Source of the DNA: XN24 sp047921395
Lineage (GTDB): Bacteria > Pseudomonadota > Gammaproteobacteria > Steroidobacterales > XN24
Reading direction: 5' to 3'
Assembly (NCBI GenBank): GCA_047921395.1
Contig: JBLRWH010000003.1
Location: 1 to 64,000, forward strand
Length of the DNA stretch: 64,000 bases
The notes beneath the pieces are model-generated. The model ran no database searches. It was given only the letters and a program-made list of their open reading frames with translations, and had not been told where the DNA came from. The translations under genes and the position numbers were made by a program. Below, piece by piece: positions 23,285-31,591 of the stretch. Numbering within the stretch: position 1 is the first letter of the stretch; every line of letters starts with the position of its first letter.

Positions 23285-23929
23285 TCAGGCGGCCGCGGCT
23301 TTCTTCTTGCTGGCAGGCGCCTTCTTCCTGGACGCGGCTTTCTTCTTCGAGGCCGGCTTCCTGGCAACCGCCTTCTTCTTCGAAGCAGGCTTCTTCTTCG
23401 AAGCAGGCTTCTTCGCGGAGGCAGTTTTCTTGCTTGCCGCCTTCTTCTTTGCCGCTGGCTTCTTCTTCGCTGCCGGTTTCTTCTTGGCGGCAGCCTTCTT
23501 CTTCGCCGTGGCCTTGCGCTTCTTCGAGGCGGCCCCGCGGGTCCGCTTCGCCCATTCCTTTTCCACCGCTGCGACCGCCCTGTCGATGCCGCTCACGCGC
23601 CGGAAATAATCATAGGCGCGGGCCGCCTCGGTCTTCAGCCACTTCTGGTCCTTTGAGACGGCGTCGAGTTCCTTGCGCGCATCCGCCAGCGTTCGCTCGA
23701 TGCGCTTCGCCTGGGTCGCGGCCGCCTTCGAACCTTCGTTGACGGCTTTCTGTGCCTGCTCCTGCAGGCGCCTCGCGAGGTCGTTTACCCGCTTGGCCGT
23801 CTTGTTGGCACGTGCCGTGAGCTTGTCGAGCTCCCGCCGCAGACCTTCATAGGTGCGTTGCGCGGCGTTGATCAGTTCCTGCCGCGTGTCGTGGAACGCT
23901 TTTTCGATTTCGCTGAGCTGTCTGTCCAT
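23285..23929 (-). CDS. Histone H1-like / AlgP-like Lys-Ala-rich protein
   Basis: 214 aa in two parts. Residues 1-125 are a charged alpha-helical, probably coiled-coil segment (RELDKLTARANKTAKRVNDL and similar). Residues 130-214 are a low-complexity basic tail of KKPAAKKK, KKPASKKK and KKAASRKK repeats. The layout matches Pseudomonas AlgP (AlgR3) and eukaryotic H1 tails, which bind and compact DNA without sequence preference. The repetitive tail is prone to length changes by slippage. The ATG follows AAGGA. The gene has a well-formed promoter whose spacer is a dyad (separate entry). Confidence 0.8.
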   Translation of the reverse strand: MDRQLSEIEKAFHDTRQELINAAQRTYEGLRRELDKLTARANKTAKRVNDLARRLQEQAQKAVNEGSKAAATQAKRIERTLADARKELDAVSKDQKWLKTEAARAYDYFRRVSGIDRAVAAVEKEWAKRTRGAASKKRKATAKKKAAAKKKPAAKKKPAAKKKAASKKTASAKKPASKKKPASKKKAVARKPASKKKAASRKKAPASKKKAAAA

Positions 23930-23979
23930 GGAGAGTCCTTTGCATGCTGCACAGGCGCGCAGTGCGCCAACCCGTCGTT

Positions 23980-24009
23980 AATATAGTCCACCTCGAGGAG
24001 GACTTCCAA
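23980..24009 (-). promoter_or_regulatory. Promoter of the histone-like gene with an 18-bp dyad filling the spacer
   Basis: On the minus strand the -35 is TTGGAA (24009-24004) and the -10 is TATATT (23985-23980). The 18-bp spacer between them (24003-23986) is GTCC-T-CCTCGAGG-T-GGAC, an inverted repeat with only the two T positions unmatched. Transcription would start near 23973. A dyad exactly between -35 and -10 is the layout of MerR-type operators, or a repressor site that blocks polymerase. Confidence 0.6.
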
Positions 24010-24062
24010 AGCGCACGCCCGCTATTGCGTGACTACGGCTTCGGCGACCGCAAGAACAGCTG

Positions 24063-25103
24063 TCAGCCGGCGGCTCCGGCGGCGACTCGGCAGGCGTAGC
24101 CCAGGCTGTCGGGCGTGTCCTCGACCGCGGTGATCCGCCCCTTGCCGACCTGCGACAGGAGCCTGTCGAGGCGGCGCATGACGTTGCTGATTTCCGCGCT
24201 GGTGAGCCCGAACTGCACGCGGTCGTCCGTCGTCCGGATGCCCCGACGATGATTCATGTTCTCGCCCGGCGCCACCGGGACGAGCAGCCCGTCCTCGATA
24301 CGGAACTCCGCCAGCACACCGAGCGCCCGGTCGGCGTCCGCGCGCGTGATGCCCTTGAGCCGCTCGATCGTCGCGGCCGGCAGGCGGTCCATCTGCATGT
24401 TTTTCCACTGGTCGCCCCGGTCGCTGCTTTCACTGCCGAACGCCACGTCGTTGTCCACCGCGAACACGCGGGGGTCCTCGGGATGCCGGGAGATCAGCAG
24501 GTTGCCGATGTTGGCGTCCTTGTGCTCGATGAGATGCGTGAGGACATTGAGATTGCCCCAGTGCCGCGCATAGCGGGGATCGGCGGCGAAGCGCTCCGCG
24601 TCCCAGGCGCCTGCATTGGTCACGTCGTCCAGCCAATAGGACAGCAGGAACAGGACAGAGGAGGTGCCGTGCAGCGTGGCCTCGCCATCCGTCCGCACGC
24701 GCCGGTACTCGTCCAGCGACACCGCGCGCAGCGCGACCGGCGGCACGAGGTATTCGCACTCGTCGAGAAATAACCGCTGCAGCTCGTAGGAGGCAAGCTC
24801 GTAGCGGGGCTCGTTGTTGAAGCCCTGCGCCTGGCGGCCCACGGGTTTCTACTTGGCCGTCAGCGGCGGCTTGCCCTCGGCGCCCGCCAGCACCACTCGC
24901 GCCGAGCGATGCCCGTCAATCTTCGGCCGGGCCTGCTCCGCCTCGAGCACCGTCAGTGGCCCGGCGAGGCGACTCTCGATGTAGGGCACCGGGAAGCCGA
25001 TGCTGTTGGCCGTCTCTTCAGCGAACGACGGCGCCGCGAGCGCGAGGCAGGCGGCGGCCAGCGCGCCGAGCGCCGGCCGAAATCGGTTACTGCTGCAAGT
25101 CAT
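24063..25103 (-). pseudogene. Exported kinase-fold protein interrupted by an in-frame amber codon
   Basis: One continuous frame of 347 codons is split by a single TAG at 24851-24849. Part 1 (25103-24852) encodes a signal peptide (core LGALAAACLALAAPSFA) and ends GKPPLTAK. Part 2 resumes at once with KPVGRQAQGFNNEPRYELAS. It carries kinase-like motifs: HKDANIGN (catalytic-loop type) and VDNDVAFGS (metal-binding DND). Since frame and homology-like continuity are kept on both sides, one base change (for example TGG to TAG, Trp to stop) explains the break. The start has GGGGGGAA upstream. The second part cannot easily start alone, as it would lack the signal peptide and N-lobe. It is either a recent pseudogene, a sequencing error, or subject to readthrough. 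The substrate is unknown. Confidence 0.65.
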
Positions 25104-25152
25104 GGCCTGTTCCCCCCGTGACATGATGACGCTTCGACCCACTGGCTGATTC

Positions 25153-25518
25153 TTATTGGGCGTCCCGTTCGCGGAAGATCCGCAGCTGCTCGTTGAACGA
25201 GCCCACGACGAATTCCACCTCTTCGATCGCGGTGTTGTTCCTGAGCACCAGAAGTTGACGCAAGTCATTCTTGGTCGGCTCGTCGATCGACGGGTCTGCC
25301 AGCAGCGCCTTGACCTCGAGTTCGAAGCAGGTGGTAAAGGTGCGCACATCCTCGTCGAAGGCACGTACGGCCTTGTGCGCCTCGACCATTTCCTCGTAAG
25401 TTGCGGTGGACCCGTCGGGGATCGAATCGGGCGGCTCCGGATAAACGCACTCGGCATGGGCCGGGGCGGCGAGGAACAGGGTGATAAAGGCCATCGACAG
25501 CGCCAGGCGTGAGTACAT
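25153..25518 (-). CDS. Small exported protein of unknown function
   Basis: 121 aa from the ATG at 25518; the longer frame upstream lacks a signal peptide at its start. Residues 1-23 are a clear signal peptide ending in APAHA. The mature protein is acidic and mostly helical (EEMVEAHKAVRAFDEDVRTF, EVKALLADPSIDEPTKNDLRQLL), with two cysteines (ECVYP near the N-terminus and TTCFELE in the middle) that could form one disulfide. I do not recognise the family. It sits 49 bp upstream of the interrupted kinase-fold gene on the same strand, so the two may have been cotranscribed. Confidence 0.7.
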   Translation of the reverse strand: MYSRLALSMAFITLFLAAPAHAECVYPEPPDSIPDGSTATYEEMVEAHKAVRAFDEDVRTFTTCFELEVKALLADPSIDEPTKNDLRQLLVLRNNTAIEEVEFVVGSFNEQLRIFRERDAQ

Positions 25519-25668
25519 AGTGGGCTCCGTGGGAATCGAATCCGGTGAAACTACCCCGAAATGAGACCGGATGGCGCCCCGCGGGTCAAGCGACACGAAC
25601 CAAGGCGGGCGGAAGCCGTCTAATATGAATAACGCAATCCCGCTGCAAGGTCGTTTACCGGAGGCACC

Positions 25669-26226
25669 ATGAAAGCCTTATGCTCATTAGCCGCGGCGCT
25701 CGTCCTGGGCGCAGCCGCCATACCGGCGCAGGCGTTCGAGGCGGAGTTCGACGCCGCCCCGCCGCAGGCGATCGCCCTGGGCGAGATTTCCGTCGGCCCG
25801 GCCCTGGCGGCCAAGGCGGACGAATACGGCGGGCGGGATCTCGAGCAGCTCGTCGAGAGGATGCGCGGTGAGCTCGAGCGCGAGCTGGCGCGGATCGGGC
25901 GGCTTGCCGGTCCGGAGGCCGGCGCGGCCGTGCTGAACGTGGTGATCGACGACGCCACGCCGAACCGGCCCACCATGCAGCAACAGGCGTCCGTGACGAG
26001 GTCGCTGGACCCGCGCAGCGTGTTCGTGGGCGGTGCGAAGGTGTCCGCAACCCTCCTGGATTCGGGGGGCGCAACGCTGGGGCGCTTCGCCTATGCCTGG
26101 CAGACAACGCCCGATATCCGCCAGTCGGAGTTCGCCACGACCTGGACCGACGCGCACCGCACTCTGGACCGCTTCGCCACGCGCCTGGCGGACGCGATCG
26201 CTGCCGAGAGCGATTCGGGCCGCTGA
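25669..26226 (+). CDS. Exported protein of unknown function
   Basis: 185 aa with a signal peptide (about 1-23, cleavage after PAQA) and no lipobox. The mature part has LEQLVERMRGELERELARIG, then AAVLNVVIDDATPNRPTMQQ, and a beta-rich stretch GGAKVSATLLDSGGATLGRFAYAW. This pattern, a helix followed by a strand with asymmetric polar loops, recalls periplasmic DUF3313/DUF4410-like proteins, but I cannot assign it. It is divergent from the 25518 gene, with TAATAT at 25621-25626 as a plausible -10. The downstream methyltransferase gene is convergent. Confidence 0.7.
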   Translation: MKALCSLAAALVLGAAAIPAQAFEAEFDAAPPQAIALGEISVGPALAAKADEYGGRDLEQLVERMRGELERELARIGRLAGPEAGAAVLNVVIDDATPNRPTMQQQASVTRSLDPRSVFVGGAKVSATLLDSGGATLGRFAYAWQTTPDIRQSEFATTWTDAHRTLDRFATRLADAIAAESDSGR

Positions 26227-26252
26227 CGGGCGGGCGCAAACCCGCCGGTCGA

Positions 26253-27233
26253 TCAGCAGCGCCGGAGCGTGAGCCGCCAGCCCACCAGGTTCGCGCCGGC
26301 ATGCAGCTGCGCGACGCGCTCGATGACCTCGAACCCGGTCTCGCCGGCCAGGGTCTCGATGGCCGCCATGTCGCGCTCCCGCTGCGAGCGGTCCACGAGG
26401 TCGTGCAGCCGCCGCACGGACGCGCGCAACTCGCCCTCCACGCGCGTGATTTCGCGTTCCAGCGCCGTGGCGTTGAGCTGGCTGCGCAGGTGAAGGAGTT
26501 TCTGGACGGCATCCAGGGTCACGCCGATGATCAGCTGCGCGCCGGGCTCCCGCAGTCCTTCCCGCAGGAACTCCGCGGCGGTGTTGAGCTCCGCCCACGT
26601 ATTGCGCGCCGCCTGCCGGGACTTGCGCTCCGCCTCGATGTGGCGCCGGAGGAGGCGGTAGATCTTGGTTTCCCTGAGCACCCGGTCTGCATGGCGCAGG
26701 GAGCGGGTGGCATTCTGGACGAGCAGAGAGTCCTTGTGATGGACGATGAAGCGGGCCCGCCCGGCGGGCTTGAGCACCCGGTGAATCTCCGCCAGCGTAT
26801 CGTCGATGTGCGTGTACTCGAGCGCGTAATGGCCGCTGACCGCGTCGAAGGTGCCCGGCTCGAACGGCAATTCCTCCGCCGCGACGCCCGGGTGAAACCG
26901 GATGCCCGCAAGCCGCTCGGCGCCGCCGGGCAGGTTGCGCGCGGGATCGATCCGGGCCAGGTCGGCGCCGTGAATTTCGTAGTCGCGCCCGAGCTCGAGC
27001 GCGGTCTCGCGCGCGATCAGCGCCACCACGCCGTTGCCGGTGCCGATGTCGAGTATCCTCGCCCCATCGGGCAGGTCGGTGAAGAACTCGACCCAGGCAT
27101 CGCGCAACTCGAGGTCGTAGCCACCCTCCTCACTCGTGGGGCAGGTGGCGAGGGCGCCGCCGCGGTAGTAAGTTTCCCAGTGTTCGAGGCTCAAGCCGCT
27201 AATTCCTTTGAAGTTGGCGCGACACATTATCAT
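26253..27233 (-). CDS. Class I SAM-dependent methyltransferase with C-terminal helical extension
   Basis: 326 aa. The Rossmann core covers about residues 35-185: motif I ARILDIGTGNGVVAL (about 58-72), an acidic end of the second strand in EIHGADLARIDP, motif IV-like GTFDAVSGHYALEYT and the post-motif VLKPAGRARFIVHH. The rest, about 190-315, is a long charged helical region (TALEREITRVEGELRASVRRL) ending in a final strand VGWRLTLRRC. The acceptor is unknown. In Methyltransf_11-like enzymes, short insertions here often bind lipids or small metabolites. The gene stands alone; its promoter region (27234-27329) is shared with the divergent GTG-started gene. Confidence 0.8.
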   Translation of the reverse strand: MIMCRANFKGISGLSLEHWETYYRGGALATCPTSEEGGYDLELRDAWVEFFTDLPDGARILDIGTGNGVVALIARETALELGRDYEIHGADLARIDPARNLPGGAERLAGIRFHPGVAAEELPFEPGTFDAVSGHYALEYTHIDDTLAEIHRVLKPAGRARFIVHHKDSLLVQNATRSLRHADRVLRETKIYRLLRRHIEAERKSRQAARNTWAELNTAAEFLREGLREPGAQLIIGVTLDAVQKLLHLRSQLNATALEREITRVEGELRASVRRLHDLVDRSQRERDMAAIETLAGETGFEVIERVAQLHAGANLVGWRLTLRRC

Positions 27234-27329
27234 GGCTGGCGCGCCCGCAGAGGAGTCTTGCGACGCGCGCCGACGCGCCGGTATTATCCCGCGCCCTGCT
27301 TTTCCCGCGGTTTCATGGGGGGTTGACGA

Positions 27330-27881
27330 GTGTTACAGGCCCGATTGCACGGTCTTTCCCTGGCGGTCCTGCTGATCGCGATCGCTTCATCCGCGGCCGG
27401 CGCCGGCGACCCCAGCCACCCCTGCGCCGCGGTCGATGATGCGACAGAGCGGCTGGCCTGTTACGACCGGGCGTTTCCGCGCCCTGCCGAAGCCGCCGCT
27501 GCGGCGGCGTCCGAAGCCGCCCACGTGGTCCAGCAGGCGCCCGGCCGAGCCGTCGAGCGGGCGCCGGAGCCGAAGGCCGCCGCCGCGACGGAGACGGCGG
27601 AGGAGTTCGGGCTGAGCCTTACGCAGCTGCAGGCCCGCGATCCGGAGCGCGTCAGCACGCGTATCGAGCGCATCGAGGCGACGGTGACGGAAGTGGGCTA
27701 CCGGCCGAGCGGCGAAAGAGTCATCACGCTGGACAACGGCCAGGTGTGGCTGCAGACCGAGGTCACGGTGCGCGGTCCGCTCAGGGCCGGGGACGCGGTG
27801 GCCATCCGCAGGGCGGCCCTCGGCTCGTTCCAGCTCGTCACCCCGGGGCGGGTCGCGCTCCGGGTGCGGCGGATCGAATAG
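27330..27881 (+). CDS. Exported protein with N-terminal Cys-pair motif
   Basis: 183 aa from a GTG at 27330 preceded by GGGGGG. A signal peptide covers about 1-25 (ending SSAAGAG). The mature start, HPCAAVDDATERLACYDRAFP, is a motif with two cysteines seen in several proteobacterial periplasmic proteins, including some associated with type VI secretion, though nothing else here suggests such a system. An Ala/Glu-rich linker (about 50-90) leads to a C-terminal beta domain with ITLDNGQVWLQTE and GDAVAIRRAALGSFQLV, which looks like a small barrel. The function is unknown. The next gene starts 10 bp downstream, so the two are probably cotranscribed. Confidence 0.72.
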   Translation: MLQARLHGLSLAVLLIAIASSAAGAGDPSHPCAAVDDATERLACYDRAFPRPAEAAAAAASEAAHVVQQAPGRAVERAPEPKAAAATETAEEFGLSLTQLQARDPERVSTRIERIEATVTEVGYRPSGERVITLDNGQVWLQTEVTVRGPLRAGDAVAIRRAALGSFQLVTPGRVALRVRRIE

Positions 27882-27891
27882 CAAGGCCAGC

Positions 27892-29745
27892 ATGTCCAGA
27901 GCCCCGCAAGCCCTGACCGCCCAGCAGGCGGCACGCCTCGAGCAGGCCATCCGCTTGCTGCAGGGGGGCGGCACCGCGCAGGCGCTGGCTGTCGCGCAGG
28001 CCATCGCCGCGGAGGTGCCAGGCGCGCCCGACGCCCGGCATGCCCTGGCGCTCTGCCTGGGTGCGGCCGGCGAGCGGGGTGCCGCCCAGCTGGCCTTCTT
28101 GCGTGCGCTGGAACTCGCACCGGAGCACCCCCTGGTACTCGGCAACTACGGCAAGTTCCTGCAGCAGGGCGGCCGGCCCGGCGAGGCGCTGGCGGTGCTC
28201 GAGCGGGCCGCCCGCGCGGCGCCGAAGTCTGCCCCCGCGTGGACCGAGTACGGCATCGCCGCGCTGAAGGAGGGCGAGCCGGCCCGCGCGATCGATGCGC
28301 TGGAGAAGGCGCTCGGCCTGCGTCCGGAGACGGTGCGGGCCTGGCATGCCCTGGGCAGCGCGCGCCGCGCCGCGGGCGACCTGGAGGGCGCCGAGGCGGC
28401 GTTCCGGCGCGCCGTCGCGCTTGCGCCGGGCAGCGGGCGCGCCTGGGTCAATCTCGGCGTCGTGCTGAGACTGCTCGGCCGGCCGGCGGACTCGCTGCCC
28501 TGCCTGGCGGAGGCCCGCAAGGCAGGCTATACGGGGCCCGAACTCGCCGACGCGGAGGCCGGAGCGCTCGTTGACGTCGGCCAGTTCGAGGTGGCGGTGG
28601 AAAAGGCGCGGGCGTTGACGCGGGAGTTTCCGCATTACATCCCCGGGCAGATCATGCTGGTCCACCTGCTGTGGGAGCACGGCGCCGCTCTGGCGCCCGG
28701 CGAGGACCCGCTGGCGCTGATGCGGGCCGCCGTGAACGACCAGCCGGACCATCAACAGCTGCAGATGGCCTACGCGGGCCTGCTGCTCGAGACGCGGCAA
28801 CTCGAGGAAGCCCTGGCGCGCATCCGGGCCCTGCGCGCGCGCGACACACACCCGCTACTGGTCGCGCTGGAGGCCAATGCCCTCGAGCTGCTCGACCGCA
28901 CGGACGAGGCCGGGGTGCTCTACGAGCAGGCGCACAGGGTGCTCGGCAGCAGCGACCCCTCGTTCCTGAATGACTACACGAGGCACCTGCTGAAGGCGGG
29001 CAAGTGGGACGCCGCCGCGCTGCGTGCGACCGAGGCGACCCGGATCGTACCGCACAACCAGGAAGCATGGGCCTACCTCAGCACCGCGTGGCGGCTGCTC
29101 GGCGATCCGCGCGAGTACTGGCTGTGCGATTACGAGCGACTGATCGAGCTCGTGGAGGTCCAGTCCCCGCCCGGGTTCGGCGGCACGGAGGCGTTCCTGG
29201 CGGCGCTCGAGGCCACGCTGGACCCGCTGCACCAGGCGCGCCGCGAGCCGATCCACCAGAGCCTCCGGGGCGGTTCGCAGACCCCCGGCAAGCTGTTCGG
29301 CCGGCCGGACCCGGTGATCGCCGCGACCGGGGCCGCGTTGCTGCAGGCGATCGAGCGCCGCCTGGCCTCGCTGCCCGCGACCGCGGACCATCCTTTCCTG
29401 CAGCGCAATGCCGGCACCGTGCGCTTTTCCGGCTCCTGGTCGGTCAAGCTCTGGTCATCCGGAAACCACGTAAACCACATCCATCCCGAGGGCTGGATGA
29501 GCTCGGCGTTCTACGTCTCGTTGCCGCCCTCAGTCCGCAGCCAGTCCGGCGACGACGTCGCGGGCTGCATCCAGTTCGGCCAGCCGCCGGTCGAGCTCGG
29601 CCTGGAACTGCCGCCCCGGCGCATCATCCGCCCGGAGGTCGGCCATCTCGCGCTGTTCCCGTCTTACATGTGGCACGGCACGGTGCCGTTCGAGGACGAG
29701 TCGCCGCGCATCACCGTCGCCTTCGACATGACGCCGCCGGCCTGA
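27892..29745 (+). CDS. TPR protein with C-terminal 2OG-Fe(II) oxygenase domain
   Basis: 617 aa. Residues about 10-390 are tandem TPR units (for example HPLVLGNYGKFLQQGGRPGEAL, AWVNLGVVLRLLGRPADSL). The C-terminal 200 residues form a putative 2OG-Fe(II) oxygenase. NHVNHIHPEGWMSSAFYVSLP holds the first His and an acidic ligand (about 524-532), HLALFPSYMWHGTVPF the second His (about 594), and SPRITVAFD the Arg (about 606) that binds the 2-oxoglutarate carboxylate. Such fusions are predicted to hydroxylate protein or peptide substrates selected by the TPR superhelix. The gene converges with a 4-bp gap on the TPR sulfotransferase gene of similar build, next to a TonB-dependent receptor. Confidence 0.85.
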   Translation: MSRAPQALTAQQAARLEQAIRLLQGGGTAQALAVAQAIAAEVPGAPDARHALALCLGAAGERGAAQLAFLRALELAPEHPLVLGNYGKFLQQGGRPGEALAVLERAARAAPKSAPAWTEYGIAALKEGEPARAIDALEKALGLRPETVRAWHALGSARRAAGDLEGAEAAFRRAVALAPGSGRAWVNLGVVLRLLGRPADSLPCLAEARKAGYTGPELADAEAGALVDVGQFEVAVEKARALTREFPHYIPGQIMLVHLLWEHGAALAPGEDPLALMRAAVNDQPDHQQLQMAYAGLLLETRQLEEALARIRALRARDTHPLLVALEANALELLDRTDEAGVLYEQAHRVLGSSDPSFLNDYTRHLLKAGKWDAAALRATEATRIVPHNQEAWAYLSTAWRLLGDPREYWLCDYERLIELVEVQSPPGFGGTEAFLAALEATLDPLHQARREPIHQSLRGGSQTPGKLFGRPDPVIAATGAALLQAIERRLASLPATADHPFLQRNAGTVRFSGSWSVKLWSSGNHVNHIHPEGWMSSAFYVSLPPSVRSQSGDDVAGCIQFGQPPVELGLELPPRRIIRPEVGHLALFPSYMWHGTVPFEDESPRITVAFDMTPPA

Positions 29746-29749
29746 CAGG

Positions 29750-31279
29750 TCAGTCCAGGCTGGCATCCTGGACGCCGGCGTCCCGCAGGGCCGCGGCGAG
29801 GGGTGCGAGGTGCGCCGCATAGTGGCGCCAGCGCCCCGAGGCCTCGCCGTACAGCGGGCGGCGCACCTGCCAGTAGCTGGCCGTCTTGACCGTGTTTTCC
29901 AGCAGGTGAAAGTCGAGGCAGCGCGCGTCGAACTCCAGCCCCAGGAACGCCAGCACCCGTTCCAGCGCGGGGCGCGGTTCGCGCACGAAGGCGTCGTAGT
30001 CAAACTCGAGGATGCTGTCGGCGTATATGCCCTGCCAGTGGGCCATCAGGCGGCGGTACTGGCCGAAATAGTGGCCGATGTCCGCGAGGTCGCTGGAGTA
30101 GGGCATGGCCCGCTGGTCGAGATGCTGCATGAAGATCGAGAAGCCGTTGTCGAGCGGGTGACGCACGGTGTGGATGATCTTCGCGTCCGGGAAGAGCCGC
30201 TTGATCAGCCCGATGAGCAGGAAGTTGTCGGGACGCTTGTCGGTGATCAACCTGCCCGACAGCTCTGCCTCCGGGAATAGCCGCGCCAGATGCGCGCGGT
30301 AGTCCTCGGCCAGCGCCGCCAGGCGTCGCGCATCAAGCGCCCTCGTGGCCGCGGGAAAAGGAGACAGGGGACCGCGCACCAGGCGCGGCAGGAAGTCGAT
30401 TTCTCCGCCCGGGGTGACGCCGGGATGGGCGGCCAATGCCTGCTCCAGCAACGTCGAGCCGGAGCGGAACATGCCGCAGATGAACACCGGGGCCGGACCG
30501 TCGCGCGCGGCGTCGCCACCGCCTGCCGGGGCGCCCCCGGGGAAGGCCGCGATGAGGGCGTCGGTGAGCCGCCGCGTGCGCTGCCGTGAATAGGACGGCC
30601 CCGTCTGCCGGGCCTGCCGGTTGGCCGCCTCGAAGGCGGCGAAGGCGCGGTCGTGGAGTCCGAGCGAGTCGAATGCCCGGCCGAGGGCAAAGCCGAGGTT
30701 CGCGCGCGTGTGCCGGGCCAGCGCCACGTTGTCGGCGGCGCGCCCAAGCTGTTCCAGCAGCGGATCGTCCTTACTTTCCGGGGGCCTCAGCTGCGCGATC
30801 CGGGACAGCGCCTCGCCGCGCAGCGCCTCGCTGCGATCGTCGCGCGGGCCGTGCTCGATGGCAAGAATCCGCTCGTAGGTCGCGAGCGCTTCTTCGCGCA
30901 GGCCACGCTCCTCCGCCAGGTTGCCGAGGTTCAGCAGCGCGGGCAGGTAGTCCGGGTTGATGATTAACGCAGCGCGTAACTCGCGCTCCGCCGACGCGTC
31001 CTGGCGCAGGTGGTCGGCATAGATCACCGCGCGGTTGAGGTGCACTTCTTCCGGGTCGCGCACGCCGCGCGCCAGGGCCTCGCCGTACGCGGCCAGGGCC
31101 TCGTCGTAGTGGCCCCGGGACTTCAGCAGGTAGCCGAGGTCGTACCAGCAATCGGTCAGGCCGGGCTGCAGGGCAAGCAGGCGCCGATAGCTCTCGATCG
31201 CTTCCGCGTGGCGGCCCTGCCGATGCAATGCCGCCGCCTGGCGCTGGAGATTCTCGGCCTGCTCGTTCATGAAGGGCAT
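29750..31279 (-). CDS. TPR-containing sulfotransferase
   Basis: 509 aa. TPR units fill residues about 5-235. The sulfotransferase domain (about 255-505) has the PAPS-binding loop PVFICGMFRSGSTLLEQ (about 262-278), the strand and loop ITDKRPDNFLLIGLI, and the 3'-phosphate site AKIIHTVRHPLDNGFSIFMQ, all intact, unlike the paralog at 21311-23221. The enzyme should transfer sulfate from PAPS to an unknown acceptor, possibly a peptide or lipid recognised by the TPRs. It lies downstream of the TonB-dependent receptor gene on the same strand, separated by a terminator and a dispersed repeat. It starts at the ATG at 31279; no PAPS-synthesis genes are in the window. Confidence 0.88.
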   Translation of the reverse strand: MPFMNEQAENLQRQAAALHRQGRHAEAIESYRRLLALQPGLTDCWYDLGYLLKSRGHYDEALAAYGEALARGVRDPEEVHLNRAVIYADHLRQDASAERELRAALIINPDYLPALLNLGNLAEERGLREEALATYERILAIEHGPRDDRSEALRGEALSRIAQLRPPESKDDPLLEQLGRAADNVALARHTRANLGFALGRAFDSLGLHDRAFAAFEAANRQARQTGPSYSRQRTRRLTDALIAAFPGGAPAGGGDAARDGPAPVFICGMFRSGSTLLEQALAAHPGVTPGGEIDFLPRLVRGPLSPFPAATRALDARRLAALAEDYRAHLARLFPEAELSGRLITDKRPDNFLLIGLIKRLFPDAKIIHTVRHPLDNGFSIFMQHLDQRAMPYSSDLADIGHYFGQYRRLMAHWQGIYADSILEFDYDAFVREPRPALERVLAFLGLEFDARCLDFHLLENTVKTASYWQVRRPLYGEASGRWRHYAAHLAPLAAALRDAGVQDASLD

Positions 31280-31381
31280 TGTTTGCGGTGCCCCGGGCCC
31301 CTGTCAAACAGGTTTCAGCAGGGCAAAAGAAGATTTTCGCAGGTCAGCGCGAATGCCGTGGAGTGAATGATCGCCCACCCA

Positions 31382-31504
31382 CCATGACACCGACTGACAG
31401 GGCTTGCAGGATCCCGGAGCCCACCGAAAAACCTGCCCTGTAACCCTGCTTGTCAATCTTCTCCGCACCTCTGCCTCTCTGCGTCTCCGCGCGAGGCGAT
31501 TTTC
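31382..31504 (-). repeat. Dispersed intergenic repeat, copy A (about 123 bp)
   Basis: Read on the minus strand, this begins AAATCGCCTCGCGCGGAGAC and ends near GGTGTCATGG. It aligns along its whole length with the plus-strand copy B at 40459-40581, at roughly 80 percent identity by eye, including shared GCAGAGAGGCAGAGGT and GTTTTTC. The conserved core GCGCGGAG-n-CGCAGAG also occurs at 48825 and 48990. It sits between the sulfotransferase start and the TonB-dependent receptor terminator. Confidence 0.8.
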
Positions 31505-31524
31505 GCGGCAAAGTGCGATGAAGC

Positions 31525-31553
31525 AAAAAAAGCGGCGGGCCGAAGCCCGCCGC
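31525..31553 (-). terminator. Intrinsic terminator of the TonB-dependent receptor gene
   Basis: On the minus strand GCGGCGGGC pairs perfectly with GCCCGCCGC around a four-base TTCG-type loop, followed by seven T residues. It is 38 bp past the receptor stop codon and is one of the strongest terminators in the window. It should separate the receptor from the sulfotransferase transcript. Confidence 0.92.
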
Positions 31554-31591
31554 TCTCAAGCACCCAGGGAGTGCTTTACCGGTCCGAGGTC

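Noticed and set aside
23285..23560. CRISPR-like or tandem DNA repeats in the TTCTTC-rich stretch
   Set aside because: They are codons for the KKPAAKKK-type tail of the histone-like protein; spacing is irregular and there are no spacers.
24840..24860. Frameshift as the cause of the split in the kinase-fold gene
   Set aside because: The two parts are in the same reading frame and separated only by one TAG codon, so it is a nonsense change.
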